Source of the DNA: Pseudomonas sp.
Lineage (GTDB): Bacteria > Pseudomonadota > Gammaproteobacteria > Pseudomonadales > Pseudomonadaceae
DNA length: 9,420 nucleotides
Assembly (NCBI GenBank): GCA_030654635.1
Contig: JAURXE010000588.1
Coordinates: 1-9,420 of the forward strand
Direction: 5' to 3'
Shown: positions 1 to 6,219 of the stretch, piece after piece
Layout: every line of letters starts with the position of its first letter
Position numbering within the stretch: position 1 is the stretch's first letter
Notes under the pieces: generated by a model
The model's input: only the letters and a program-made list of their open reading frames with translations
Databases searched by the model: none
What the model was told of the DNA's origin: nothing
Position numbers and translations under genes: made by a program

Positions 1-376
1 GGTAATTACTATCGAACCACTTGGTCAGCTCCTGGGCATGGGCGCCGCCACAGCAGTGGTCCACGGCAGCCCTGCCACGGGCCATGCTGAACAGGGTGGC
101 CAGGCTCGGCGCGCCTTGCTGAGGGCGAAACCGCTGGGGGATCACGCCAAACATCAGCGAGTGAGTGAGCACCTGGTCATACCAGGCAAAGTCGCCGACC
201 GGCAGCAGCTCGATGCCGGCGTCTTGTTGCAGTTGCCAGTGGGCGCGGCGTAGTTCGCGGCCAACGGCGCGCAGGCCGCTCTCGTCCAGCTCGCCTTGCC
301 AGTGGGCCTCGAGGGCTTTTTTTAATTCACGGTCGGCGCCGATGCGCGGGAATCCAAGGTTATGGGCGAGTGCCAT
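1..376 (-). CDS. metE: Cobalamin-independent methionine synthase, N-terminal fragment (runs off the left edge)
   Basis: This is the first 125 codons of 5-methyltetrahydropteroyltriglutamate-homocysteine methyltransferase, the cytoplasmic enzyme that moves a methyl group from methyl-tetrahydrofolate to homocysteine in the last step of methionine synthesis. The translation begins MALAHNLGFPRIGADRELKK and carries further MetE N-terminal signatures: LPVGDFAWYDQVLTHSLMFG at about residues 60-79 and CCGGAHAQELTKWFDSNY at the window edge. The family is usually about 760 residues, so only about one sixth is present. The missing part, with the zinc-binding catalytic half, lies outside the window; this is a window cut, not a broken gene. 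The start is the ATG complementary to 374-376, with an AGGAG Shine-Dalgarno sequence 6 bases upstream. It diverges from metR, the arrangement expected for a MetR-activated metE. Identification rests on recognised sequence and on context. Confidence 0.95.
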   Translation of the reverse strand, partial: MALAHNLGFPRIGADRELKKALEAHWQGELDESGLRAVGRELRRAHWQLQQDAGIELLPVGDFAWYDQVLTHSLMFGVIPQRFRPQQGAPSLATLFSMARGRAAVDHCCGGAHAQELTKWFDSNY

Positions 377-404
377 GTCTATCTCCTGATGACTGATGGT
401 CGCC

Positions 405-434
405 ATTGTCGACAAGCTGCACTGCATGAGACAA
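405..434 (-). promoter_or_regulatory. Candidate sigma-70 promoter of metE
   Basis: Read on the minus strand, a TTGTCT -35-like box (complement of 429-434) is followed after 18 bases by a GACAAT -10-like box (complement of 405-410). This would put the transcription start near 398 and give a leader of roughly 20 bases before the metE ATG. The matches are only partial. Support comes mainly from the fit with the candidate MetR sites at about -35 and -61. Confidence 0.3.
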
Positions 435-439
435 ACTCA
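427..439. promoter_or_regulatory. Candidate MetR operator, promoter-proximal to metE
   Basis: TGAGACAAACTCA is a perfect 4-base dyad around a 5-base spacer. It has the same geometry as the enterobacterial MetR consensus TGAA-N5-TTCA, with a single symmetric change in each arm. It lies between divergent metE and metR and overlaps the candidate -35 box of metE, where a LysR-family activation site would be expected. Assignment to MetR is inferred. Confidence 0.4.
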
Positions 440-451
440 ACTTATTCTTGA

Positions 452-466
452 TGATCTAGAGATTCA
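452..466. promoter_or_regulatory. Candidate second MetR/LysR-type operator, distal to metE
   Basis: TGATCTAGAGATTCA has TGA/TCA ends and an inner TCTAGA palindrome. It is itself flanked by GATGA (450-454) and TCATC (468-472). Its centre is 26 bp from that of the 427-439 dyad, so both fall on similar faces of the helix. Relative to the proposed metE start it sits near -61, where LysR regulators usually have their recognition site. The match to the MetR consensus is weaker than at 427-439. Confidence 0.3.
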
Positions 467-517
467 CTCATCTTTAGATATTGGGTGGATGACGCGTAAC
501 TCAGCGCACCGCCTATC

Positions 518-547
518 GGGTGGGCAACGCTTCGCGGTTGCCCACCC
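518..547. repeat. REP-like palindromic element (perfect 11-bp stem) upstream of metR
   Basis: GGGTGGGCAAC (518-528) and GTTGCCCACCC (537-547) are perfect inverted arms around the 8-base loop GCTTCGCG. The neighbouring segment 483-510 (GGGTGGATGACGCG... to GCGCACC) looks like a degraded relative. Short GC-rich palindromes of this GGGTGGGC type are scattered between genes in many Pseudomonas genomes. The element ends 42 bases before the metR start codon, so it is probably transcribed as a hairpin in the metR leader. No T-run follows it, so it is not a convincing terminator. Confidence 0.65.
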
Positions 548-589
548 TACGCAACAACCACCATTAGCATCATCACCACCGAGGCCATC

Positions 590-1510
590 ATGCTGGAAAT
601 TCGCCACCTGAAAACCCTGCATGCCCTACGCGAAGCCGACAGTCTGGTGGACGCCGCCGAGCGCCTGCACCTGACCCAATCGGCGCTGTCGCACCAATTC
701 AAAGAGCTGGAGGAGCGCCTCGGCTTGTCGCTGTTTATGCGCAAGACCAAGCCGGTGCGTTTCACCAGCGCTGGCCTGCGCCTGTTGCAACTGGCCGATG
801 CGGTGTTGCCGCAACTGCGCGGCGCGGCCCGCGATCTGGCGCGACTGGCCGGTGGCACCGCCGGACGCTTGCACATGGCGATCGAATGTCACAGCTGCTT
901 TCAGTGGCTGATGCCAACCATCGACCAGTTCCGCGATGCCTGGCCGGAGGTGGAACTGGACCTGGCCTCGGGGTTTTCCTTCGCGCCGCTGCCGGCCTTG
1001 GCTCGCGGCGACCTGGACCTGGTGGTGACCTCCGACCCGATCGAAATGGCCGGCATCACCTACGTGCCGCTGTTCACCTACGAGGCGCTGCTGGCGGTGG
1101 CCAACCAGCATCCGCTGGCCGGCAAGGCCTTTATCCACGCCGAAGACTTGGCCACCGAAACCCTGATCACCTACCCGGTGGAGCGTGACCGGCTGGATAT
1201 TTTCACCCGTTTCCTGGAGCCCGCCGATGTGGAACCGGCGCAGGTGCGCACCTCGGAGCTGACGGTGATGATGATGCAGTTAGTGGCCAGCGGCCGTGGC
1301 GTCTGCGGCCTGCCCAACTGGGCGCTGCACGAATACAGCTCGCGCGGCTATGTGACCGCCAAACGCCTGGGGGACAAGGGGTTGTTCGCCACCCTGTTCG
1401 CCGGGGTGCGTACCGACATGCTGGATGCGCCATTTATGCGCGATTTCCTGCTGACGGCCAAAGACACTTCGTTCGCCAACCTGGAAGGCGTCAGCGTGGC
1501 GCGCAACTGA
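590..1510 (+). CDS. metR: LysR-family activator of methionine biosynthesis MetR
   Basis: The 306-residue product has the usual length and layout of a LysR regulator. An N-terminal winged helix-turn-helix spans about residues 1-60 (MLEIRHLKTLHALREADSLV, then AAERLHLTQSALSHQFKELE), followed by a linker helix and a periplasmic-binding-protein-like effector domain from about residue 90. The N-terminus is close to that of known MetR proteins. MetR binds near metE and other met genes and responds to homocysteine as co-inducer. The gene is divergent from metE, with candidate operators in the shared gap, which supports the name. The ATG at 590 is preceded by only a weak GAG-type ribosome site, but conservation starts exactly there. 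The stop is 12 bases from the end of the convergent chemoreceptor gene, with no clear terminator between them. Confidence 0.92.
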   Translation: MLEIRHLKTLHALREADSLVDAAERLHLTQSALSHQFKELEERLGLSLFMRKTKPVRFTSAGLRLLQLADAVLPQLRGAARDLARLAGGTAGRLHMAIECHSCFQWLMPTIDQFRDAWPEVELDLASGFSFAPLPALARGDLDLVVTSDPIEMAGITYVPLFTYEALLAVANQHPLAGKAFIHAEDLATETLITYPVERDRLDIFTRFLEPADVEPAQVRTSELTVMMMQLVASGRGVCGLPNWALHEYSSRGYVTAKRLGDKGLFATLFAGVRTDMLDAPFMRDFLLTAKDTSFANLEGVSVARN

Positions 1511-1522
1511 AGACAGCGCGCC

Positions 1523-3493
1523 CTACAATCTGAAATGCCCAACCATCGCCTGCAACTGCTGGCTTAGGGTCGCCAATTCAACGCTGTTGGCGGCGCTGCC
1601 GGTCATCGCTAGGGAAGACTGATCGGCGCTGTTGCGAATGCTGTTGACGCTGCGATTGATCTCCTCGGCCACCGAGCTTTGCTGTTCGGCGGCCGCGGCG
1701 ATCTGCTGGTTCATCTGCTGAATCACCGACACCGCGGCGGCGATGCTGCCCAGCGCGCTTTCGGTTTGCAGGGCGTCGCTTACGCTCAACTGCACCAGCT
1801 CGCCGCTGCTCTGAATCTGCGCCACCGAGCTCTGGGCGCCCTGCTGCAGGGCACCGACCAGCCGTTCAATTTCCGCGGTAGCCTGCTGGGTGCGCTTGGC
1901 CAAGGCCCGCACTTCATCGGCCACCACGGCAAAACCACGGCCCTGCTCGCCGGCCCGTGCCGCTTCGATGGCGGCGTTCAGCGCCAGCAAGTTGGTTTGC
2001 TCGGCGACGCTCTTGATCACCCCCAGCACACTGCCGATGTTCTGAATTTCCAAGCTCAGGCTCTGAATACCGGTACTGGCCGAACCGGAGGACAGCGCCA
2101 ACTGCTCAATCCGCGCCAGGGTCTGGCGCACCACCGCCTGACCATTGGCAACTTTGTCATCGGCGGTTTGCGCCGCCAGTGCGGCCTCTTCGGCATTGCG
2201 CGCGACATCATGCACAGTGGCGGTCATCTGGTTCATCGCGGTGGCCACCTGCTCGGTTTCCTCCTTTTGTTTGCTGACCTCGGCACTGGTTTGCTCGGTG
2301 ACTGTCGACAAGCTGCGCGCCGAGCCGGCCAGCTGATCGATGCCGGACTGCAAGCCACTGACAATCTGGCTCAAGCCGCCGGACATCTGCTGCATGGCGC
2401 TCATCAGCTGGCCGATTTCATCAGTGCCGCGCACCTGTACCCGGCCACTCAAATCGCCCTCGGCAATCCGCTGGGCGACGCGAATCACCGCCTGCAACGG
2501 CGCCACTATAAGCCGGGTAATCAGCAGCGCGGCGGCCAGACCGGCCAGCAGCGCCAACACCGAAGCGCCAAGAATCAACACTGAATTGGCCTTAAGTTCG
2601 GCCTGCATCGCGCCGTCCTGCTCGGCGTAGGCCTGGTCGACCCGCAGCACCACTTGCTCGGCCTGCTCGCGCATCTGAGCGTGAATCTGCTGCTCACGAT
2701 TGAGCAACTGCAGATACTCAGCCAACTTGCTATTGAAGTTACTGATATGGGTACCGACCTCGCCGAGCACAGTGCGATAGCCAGCGTCGCTAACCTCAAC
2801 CTTGAGCTGCTCGGCCAGCTGTAAGGCCTCGTCGGCTTGGGCAATTTTGCTGCTTGCCGCAGCATCGGCAGTGACGCCCTTGCGGCTGTTGTTTAAACGC
2901 ACATGGGCCTCGTTGAGGGCTTGCAACATCAACCGCGAAACCTGGCTGACCTGCGCGGCCTGGCGCACAAATTCGGCGCCACGCAGGCCTTGCGATTCTT
3001 TCAGCTCATAGGTGCCGTCGTCCGCTAGACCATCCTGCAACAAGTTGAGGTTATTGGCGGCGCTGGCCACCGACCAACTGACCTGTTCCAGGGCTAAATC
3101 CTTGGATTGCGCCACGACCACAAACTGAGTGAAAGCGCCCTGATAGGCGGCTAACGACTGCGCCACCGATGTCAGCGCCGCTTGGCTGGCAGGCGACTGC
3201 TCGTGCAGCGCCGTGACCAGCAGGCCAAGCGCCTCGGCCTCCTGTTGCCACTGCTGCGCCGCTTTGGGATCGCTGCTCAGGGCAAAGGCCTGTTCCTGCA
3301 TGCGCAGGCGCAACACTGCGGTGTTGATCGCCGACATCTGCTTGAGGCCATCGAAGCGCTGGCTGATGGCCTGCAAGGCCGTCAAGCCGGTTGCCGCCAC
3401 CACGCAGGTGAGCAGCAATACCAGACCAAACCCCAGGCCCAGTTTCTTCGCCATGCCGATATTAGCTAAGCCACGCTGCCAGACCGCACCCAT
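1523..3493 (-). CDS. Methyl-accepting chemotaxis protein with large all-helical periplasmic domain (HBM-like)
   Basis: A 656-residue inner-membrane chemoreceptor. Visible order: TM1 at about 19-39; a periplasmic region of about 260 residues (41-303), predicted almost entirely helical and Q/A-rich; TM2 at about 304-328; a HAMP domain at about 329-381; and a cytoplasmic signalling domain to the C-terminus. The hallmark hairpin-tip motif [13 protein letters not shown] lies at 501-513 and continues [19 protein letters not shown]. The tip contacts CheA/CheW; flanking glutamine/glutamate-rich helices carry methylation sites. The size and helicity of the sensor region resemble the helical bimodular (HBM) domain of Pseudomonas receptors such as McpS, which binds TCA intermediates, but the ligand here cannot be read from sequence. 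The C-terminus ends in FRL with no CheR-tethering pentapeptide. A GGGGTG stretch lies about 10 bases before the ATG. The gene diverges from the CheX-like/response-regulator cluster. Confidence 0.93.
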   Translation of the reverse strand: MGAVWQRGLANIGMAKKLGLGFGLVLLLTCVVAATGLTALQAISQRFDGLKQMSAINTAVLRLRMQEQAFALSSDPKAAQQWQQEAEALGLLVTALHEQSPASQAALTSVAQSLAAYQGAFTQFVVVAQSKDLALEQVSWSVASAANNLNLLQDGLADDGTYELKESQGLRGAEFVRQAAQVSQVSRLMLQALNEAHVRLNNSRKGVTADAAASSKIAQADEALQLAEQLKVEVSDAGYRTVLGEVGTHISNFNSKLAEYLQLLNREQQIHAQMREQAEQVVLRVDQAYAEQDGAMQAELKANSVLILGASVLALLAGLAAALLITRLIVAPLQAVIRVAQRIAEGDLSGRVQVRGTDEIGQLMSAMQQMSGGLSQIVSGLQSGIDQLAGSARSLSTVTEQTSAEVSKQKEETEQVATAMNQMTATVHDVARNAEEAALAAQTADDKVANGQAVVRQTLARIEQLALSSGSASTGIQSLSLEIQNIGSVLGVIKSVAEQTNLLALNAAIEAARAGEQGRGFAVVADEVRALAKRTQQATAEIERLVGALQQGAQSSVAQIQSSGELVQLSVSDALQTESALGSIAAAVSVIQQMNQQIAAAAEQQSSVAEEINRSVNSIRNSADQSSLAMTGSAANSVELATLSQQLQAMVGHFRL

Positions 3494-3772
3494 GCTGTTT
3501 CACCCCGACCGACCATCAACCAGGCTGCAGAGTTGCCGGCCGCAGCCCCCGGCACAAGCCCGGCGGGGCGCAGTGGTGGCCATGGCTATACCGAGGTCGT
3601 TTCCAGAACACTTGCCGCAACTGCCTGACCCGCCCCCAAGCACGCGGCCATGCAGCGCAAGGCAGCGGCCACAGGCCACCAGCCAAAGGCGCCGACCTTG
3701 TTTAATGGGCAATAAACCAGCTACTGTTCGGTGAGTGTTACTCGCTATATCACTGCCTGCGGGGCGGCTTAG
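3494..3772. promoter_or_regulatory. Divergent intergenic region between the chemoreceptor and the CheX-like gene
   Basis: These 279 bases should hold the promoters for both divergent units. On the plus strand a TATATC -10-like box at 3747-3752 lies about 20 bases before the CheX-like start, next to a small dyad GAGT-GTT-ACTC (3733-3743), but no good -35 box precedes it. I found no convincing FliA (sigma-28) or sigma-54 promoter on either strand. Open frames across this region lack coding character. Confidence 0.3.
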
Positions 3773-4267
3773 ATGCATCTACACGCAATGGAAGAACACC
3801 TCACCAAGACTTGGCAAATGCTCGTTGGCGAAGAGTTAAGCTTCAGCGCGCAAGCCGTCTGCAGCCAAGCCTTGCTGGCCCAGCACTATTTTGTCGTGAC
3901 TCTGCATCCAACCCCCAGCGGCCATTTGGCCGGTGTCGGGTTGGCCATTGCCGAGCAAGATGCCCGCAAGCTCACCGGGCAGATGTTCGATATGCCCGAG
4001 CAAGACCTCAGCGCCGACGACATTGCCGATGCCTGTGGCGAGCTGTGCAATGTGTTCGCCAGCGGTGTGCCAACCCATATAACCGAACAACTAACCCTGG
4101 ATCTGGGTTTGCCTTCACGCCTTAGCCATGCGCAGTTTTTGCTGATTTTGGCGGCCAGCACGGTCAGCGGCAGTTACATTGCCCACCAGCAAGACCGGCA
4201 TATCCAGGTGATTATTTTCGAAACTCTTGAAGTCCCTGCCGCGGCAGGTTGGAGCCCGGCAACATGA
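3773..4267 (+). CDS. CheX/CheC-like phosphatase-type domain protein
   Basis: A 164-residue, probably cytoplasmic protein made of a single domain. The central stretch DIADACGELCNVFASGVP (about 83-100) has the E-x-x-N pattern (E90, N93) followed by a small-residue and glycine turn. This matches the catalytic helix of the CheC/CheX/FliY family, which dephosphorylates CheY-type receivers. The preceding strand and helix GVGLAIAEQDARKLTGQMF also fit the fold. Most pseudomonad chemotaxis relies on CheZ, so a CheX-like gene outside a main che cluster is notable. It is the first gene of a tight plus-strand cluster with a receiver protein next, so that receiver is the obvious substrate (inference). The start at 3773 has a GGGGCGG purine-rich stretch upstream; an in-frame ATG at 3788 lacks one. 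Its stop overlaps a possible minigene ATG. Confidence 0.72.
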   Translation: MHLHAMEEHLTKTWQMLVGEELSFSAQAVCSQALLAQHYFVVTLHPTPSGHLAGVGLAIAEQDARKLTGQMFDMPEQDLSADDIADACGELCNVFASGVPTHITEQLTLDLGLPSRLSHAQFLLILAASTVSGSYIAHQQDRHIQVIIFETLEVPAAAGWSPAT

Positions 4268-4308
4268 ACACTATCGAGACTATTTTGCTGGTTGCGAGGG
4301 CCCTATGA
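4264..4308 (+). CDS. Possible 14-codon coupling minigene between the CheX-like gene and the response regulator
   Basis: ATG at 4264 overlaps the stop of the CheX-like gene (ATGA, 4264-4267). The frame reads MNTIETILLVARAL and ends with a TGA at 4306-4308 that overlaps the start of the response regulator (ATGA, 4305-4308). A GGAG lies 9 bases before the ATG. Overlaps at both ends are the layout expected if ribosomes reinitiate from gene to gene. It could equally be chance in a 37-base spacer; no function is claimed for the peptide. Confidence 0.3.
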   Translation: MNTIETILLVARAL

Positions 4309-5213
4309 GATTTCTAATCGTTGATGACAGTCGCGCGGTACAAACCATTATCCGGCGCATCCTGGAGAAAATCGGCTACCGCGACATTGAGCTGAAAACC
4401 GCCCTGAATGGCGACGAAGCCTTGGTCACCCTGGAAACTTGGAAGCCCGACCTGATACTGACCGACTGGCACATGCCGGGCATGACCGGCCTGGAGTTGC
4501 TGCAAACCATTCGCCAGCTGGGCATGCACGACATCAAGATCGGTTTCGTCACCACCGAATCTTCGGCGCGGCATATTGAAGAAGCGGTGCGCAATGGCGC
4601 CGCCTTTGTGGTGACTAAACCCTTTAACACCGAAATTCTGACCCAAGCCGTGCTCTCGGTGCTGCAAGATGCCGACAGCCTTGAAGAAGCCATAGAAACC
4701 GCCACTGAACCGAGCACAAGCAGCGTCAAACCGGCCGCCAGCAGCCTCACCAGCGCGGCTGAAATCGCCCGCTTGCTGAGTCTCTCGTCAATTATTTGCA
4801 AGGTTGAGAGCATCGAGCCGGTGCCTATCGACCGGATCAAGCTGCCCTATGTGTTTGGCGTTTACAGCAGCGCCGGCAGCAAGGCGGTGGATGCGGTGTG
4901 CCTGATGGACCTCAACGCCGCAGCCATGATCGGCGGCGCGCTGTCGAACCTCTCGGCCGCCGAGGTAAAAACCGCCATCAGCTCCCTGACCCTGAATCGC
5001 GACATCTTCGAGAACAGCAAATCCTTTCTCAGTGACCTGGCCGAGATGATCTCGCGCAGCGGCGAAAAACGCTTGGCGCTGTCGAGCTGCCATCTGGTGC
5101 AAAAACCCTTTGAGAAACTCTACGAATTGATGCGCAACAACTATGGGCGCGCTGATTTTAGTATTTCCTTCGCAGCCTATGGCGATGGTTTTATCACCAT
5201 CTTGCTGAGCTGA
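4305..5213 (+). CDS. Response regulator: CheY-like receiver fused to an unclassified C-terminal domain
   Basis: A 302-residue protein. Residues 1-121 are a complete receiver: acidic pair D7/D8 (FLIVDDSR), phospho-acceptor D54 (LILTDWHMPGMTG), switch residue T83 or T84 (FVTTES) and K105 (VVTKPF). A linker rich in S, T, A and E (about 122-150) leads to a C-terminal domain of about 150 residues. This has no DNA-binding helix-turn-helix, GGDEF, EAL, HD-GYP or PilZ signature. Its pattern (hydrophobic strand, AAAMIGGAL helix, then FLSDLAEMISRSG) recalls the CheC/CheX fold, but the catalytic E-x-x-N would be replaced by D244-x-x-E247. That relation is inference. I chose the ATG at 4305, preceded by GAGGG, because the receiver starts there; an earlier in-frame ATG at 4227 would overlap the CheX-like gene and add 26 unrelated residues. 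It lies 13 bases before the next gene. Confidence 0.88.
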   Translation: MRFLIVDDSRAVQTIIRRILEKIGYRDIELKTALNGDEALVTLETWKPDLILTDWHMPGMTGLELLQTIRQLGMHDIKIGFVTTESSARHIEEAVRNGAAFVVTKPFNTEILTQAVLSVLQDADSLEEAIETATEPSTSSVKPAASSLTSAAEIARLLSLSSIICKVESIEPVPIDRIKLPYVFGVYSSAGSKAVDAVCLMDLNAAAMIGGALSNLSAAEVKTAISSLTLNRDIFENSKSFLSDLAEMISRSGEKRLALSSCHLVQKPFEKLYELMRNNYGRADFSISFAAYGDGFITILLS

Positions 5214-5226
5214 ACCGAGGGCCACC

Positions 5227-6099
5227 ATGAGCAGCTACAACACCACTGAGCTGGGTATTCTGCTGGTTTGCGCCACCAATTTGGTGCTGGCCATTTTGCT
5301 CGGCATTATGTTTTATCGGAGTTACCTGCGCACCCCGGACAGCCCAGGCACCGGGCACCGTGCATGGTTGAGCCGGGCAAAAAAGACCAGCGCCTCGGCC
5401 AGCGACACGGGCGACGACAGTCTGTTGCTCAGCGATATGCTCAGCGAACTCAGCGCCATCAGCATCGACCCCCTCGACCAGGCGCTCGGCAGCAGCCTGC
5501 AACTGGTCGCCGACATTGATGGCCTCGACCCGCAACAATACCCGCAGTGGAAACATGAGCATCAACGCGAAATCACCGCCCTGTTGGCGCAGCGTGATGA
5601 GTTGGAGGCGCAACTGGGTGAGTTCAAAACCAAGCTTGATCGCTCGCACAAACTGGTCACCACACTGCATGGGCAAAACCGCCAAATGACCGCCAAAGTT
5701 GGCAAAGTCTCCACCCTGCAAGCGCGCCAGCAGCAACTTAACGATGAACTGACTCAGTTACGTCAACAAAACGAGCAAGCCAGCAAAGAGCTGCGCAACT
5801 CAAAACGCACCCTGCAAGATGCCAACCTGCAGTTGCAAGAGCAACGCCAGCAACACGAAGCCGAGCACGCCTCGCAAATGCGCCTGCAGCAACACTTGCG
5901 TGAGACCACCGAACAACTGCAGCAGCAACTGGAAGGCGAGCGTGCAGTGCTGTCGCGCACCCTGGTGGAGAAAGACTTTATCGAAACTGCCTTTATCGAT
6001 ACCGATGCCCTCACCGATGAATTACGCCAATTAAAACTCGATTACAAAAATTTGCAGCAGGCTTACCAACAGCTGCAGGCCACGCCAACCAGCAGCTAG
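5227..6099 (+). CDS. Membrane-anchored coiled-coil protein of unknown function
   Basis: A 290-residue protein that I do not recognise. A single N-terminal transmembrane segment (about 9-30, LGILLVCATNLVLAILLGIM) is followed by the basic YRSYLR, so the N-terminus is likely periplasmic and the bulk cytoplasmic. Residues 31-109 are low in hydrophobics, with an acidic stretch DTGDDSLLLSDMLSEL. From about 110 to 245, and again at about 260-284, the sequence is a Q/E/L-rich heptad-like coiled coil; it breaks at about 246-260 (LVEKDFIETAFIDTD). The C-terminus is a short polar tail. The gene starts 13 bases after the response regulator, with GAGGG before the ATG, so the two are almost certainly co-transcribed. 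A scaffold or polar-localising partner for the CheX-like and receiver proteins is a plausible role but only inferred from context. Confidence 0.85.
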   Translation: MSSYNTTELGILLVCATNLVLAILLGIMFYRSYLRTPDSPGTGHRAWLSRAKKTSASASDTGDDSLLLSDMLSELSAISIDPLDQALGSSLQLVADIDGLDPQQYPQWKHEHQREITALLAQRDELEAQLGEFKTKLDRSHKLVTTLHGQNRQMTAKVGKVSTLQARQQQLNDELTQLRQQNEQASKELRNSKRTLQDANLQLQEQRQQHEAEHASQMRLQQHLRETTEQLQQQLEGERAVLSRTLVEKDFIETAFIDTDALTDELRQLKLDYKNLQQAYQQLQATPTSS

Positions 6100-6116
6100 C
6101 ACGCACTGTTGCCAAT

Positions 6117-6137
6117 CTGCCAGTGCGCCGCTGGCAG
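6117..6137. terminator. Possible terminator hairpin after the coiled-coil gene
   Basis: CTGCCAG and CTGGCAG form a perfect 7-bp stem around a 7-base loop, 18 bases after the stop of the coiled-coil gene and 83 bases before the acyl-CoA dehydrogenase start. It lacks a downstream T-run, so intrinsic termination would be weak. It most likely marks the end of the three-gene unit. Confidence 0.35.
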
Positions 6138-6219
6138 TCACGCCAAGGCGCCCCCCGCATAAGCCTCGTATAAATCGCCGCGTTGCCAGCCAATCGCTGC
6201 TGCTTATCGAGACATTCTG

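Noticed and set aside
518..547. Hairpin read as an intrinsic terminator
   Set aside because: There is no T-run on either side, and it lies upstream of metR between divergent genes, where no transcript is expected to end. A REP-like repeat explains it better.
377..589. Cobalamin riboswitch in front of metE
   Set aside because: The metE leader on the minus strand appears only about 20 bases long from the candidate promoter, and no B12-box-like element or large conserved fold was seen in the gap.
1679..2584. Plus-strand ORF of 301 codons opposite the chemoreceptor
   Set aside because: It is a shadow of the chemoreceptor signalling domain, rich in H, G, L and Q, with no domain signature.
3500..3778. 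Minus-strand ORF of 92 codons in the divergent intergenic region
   Set aside because: Composition is low-complexity (R, G, C, S rich), it overlaps the start of the CheX-like gene, and no family resemblance or good ribosome site was seen.
4227..4304. Upstream in-frame start for the response regulator
   Set aside because: It would overlap the CheX-like gene and add 26 residues before MRFLIVDDSR, the canonical beginning of a receiver. The internal ATG at 4305 has its own GAGGG site.
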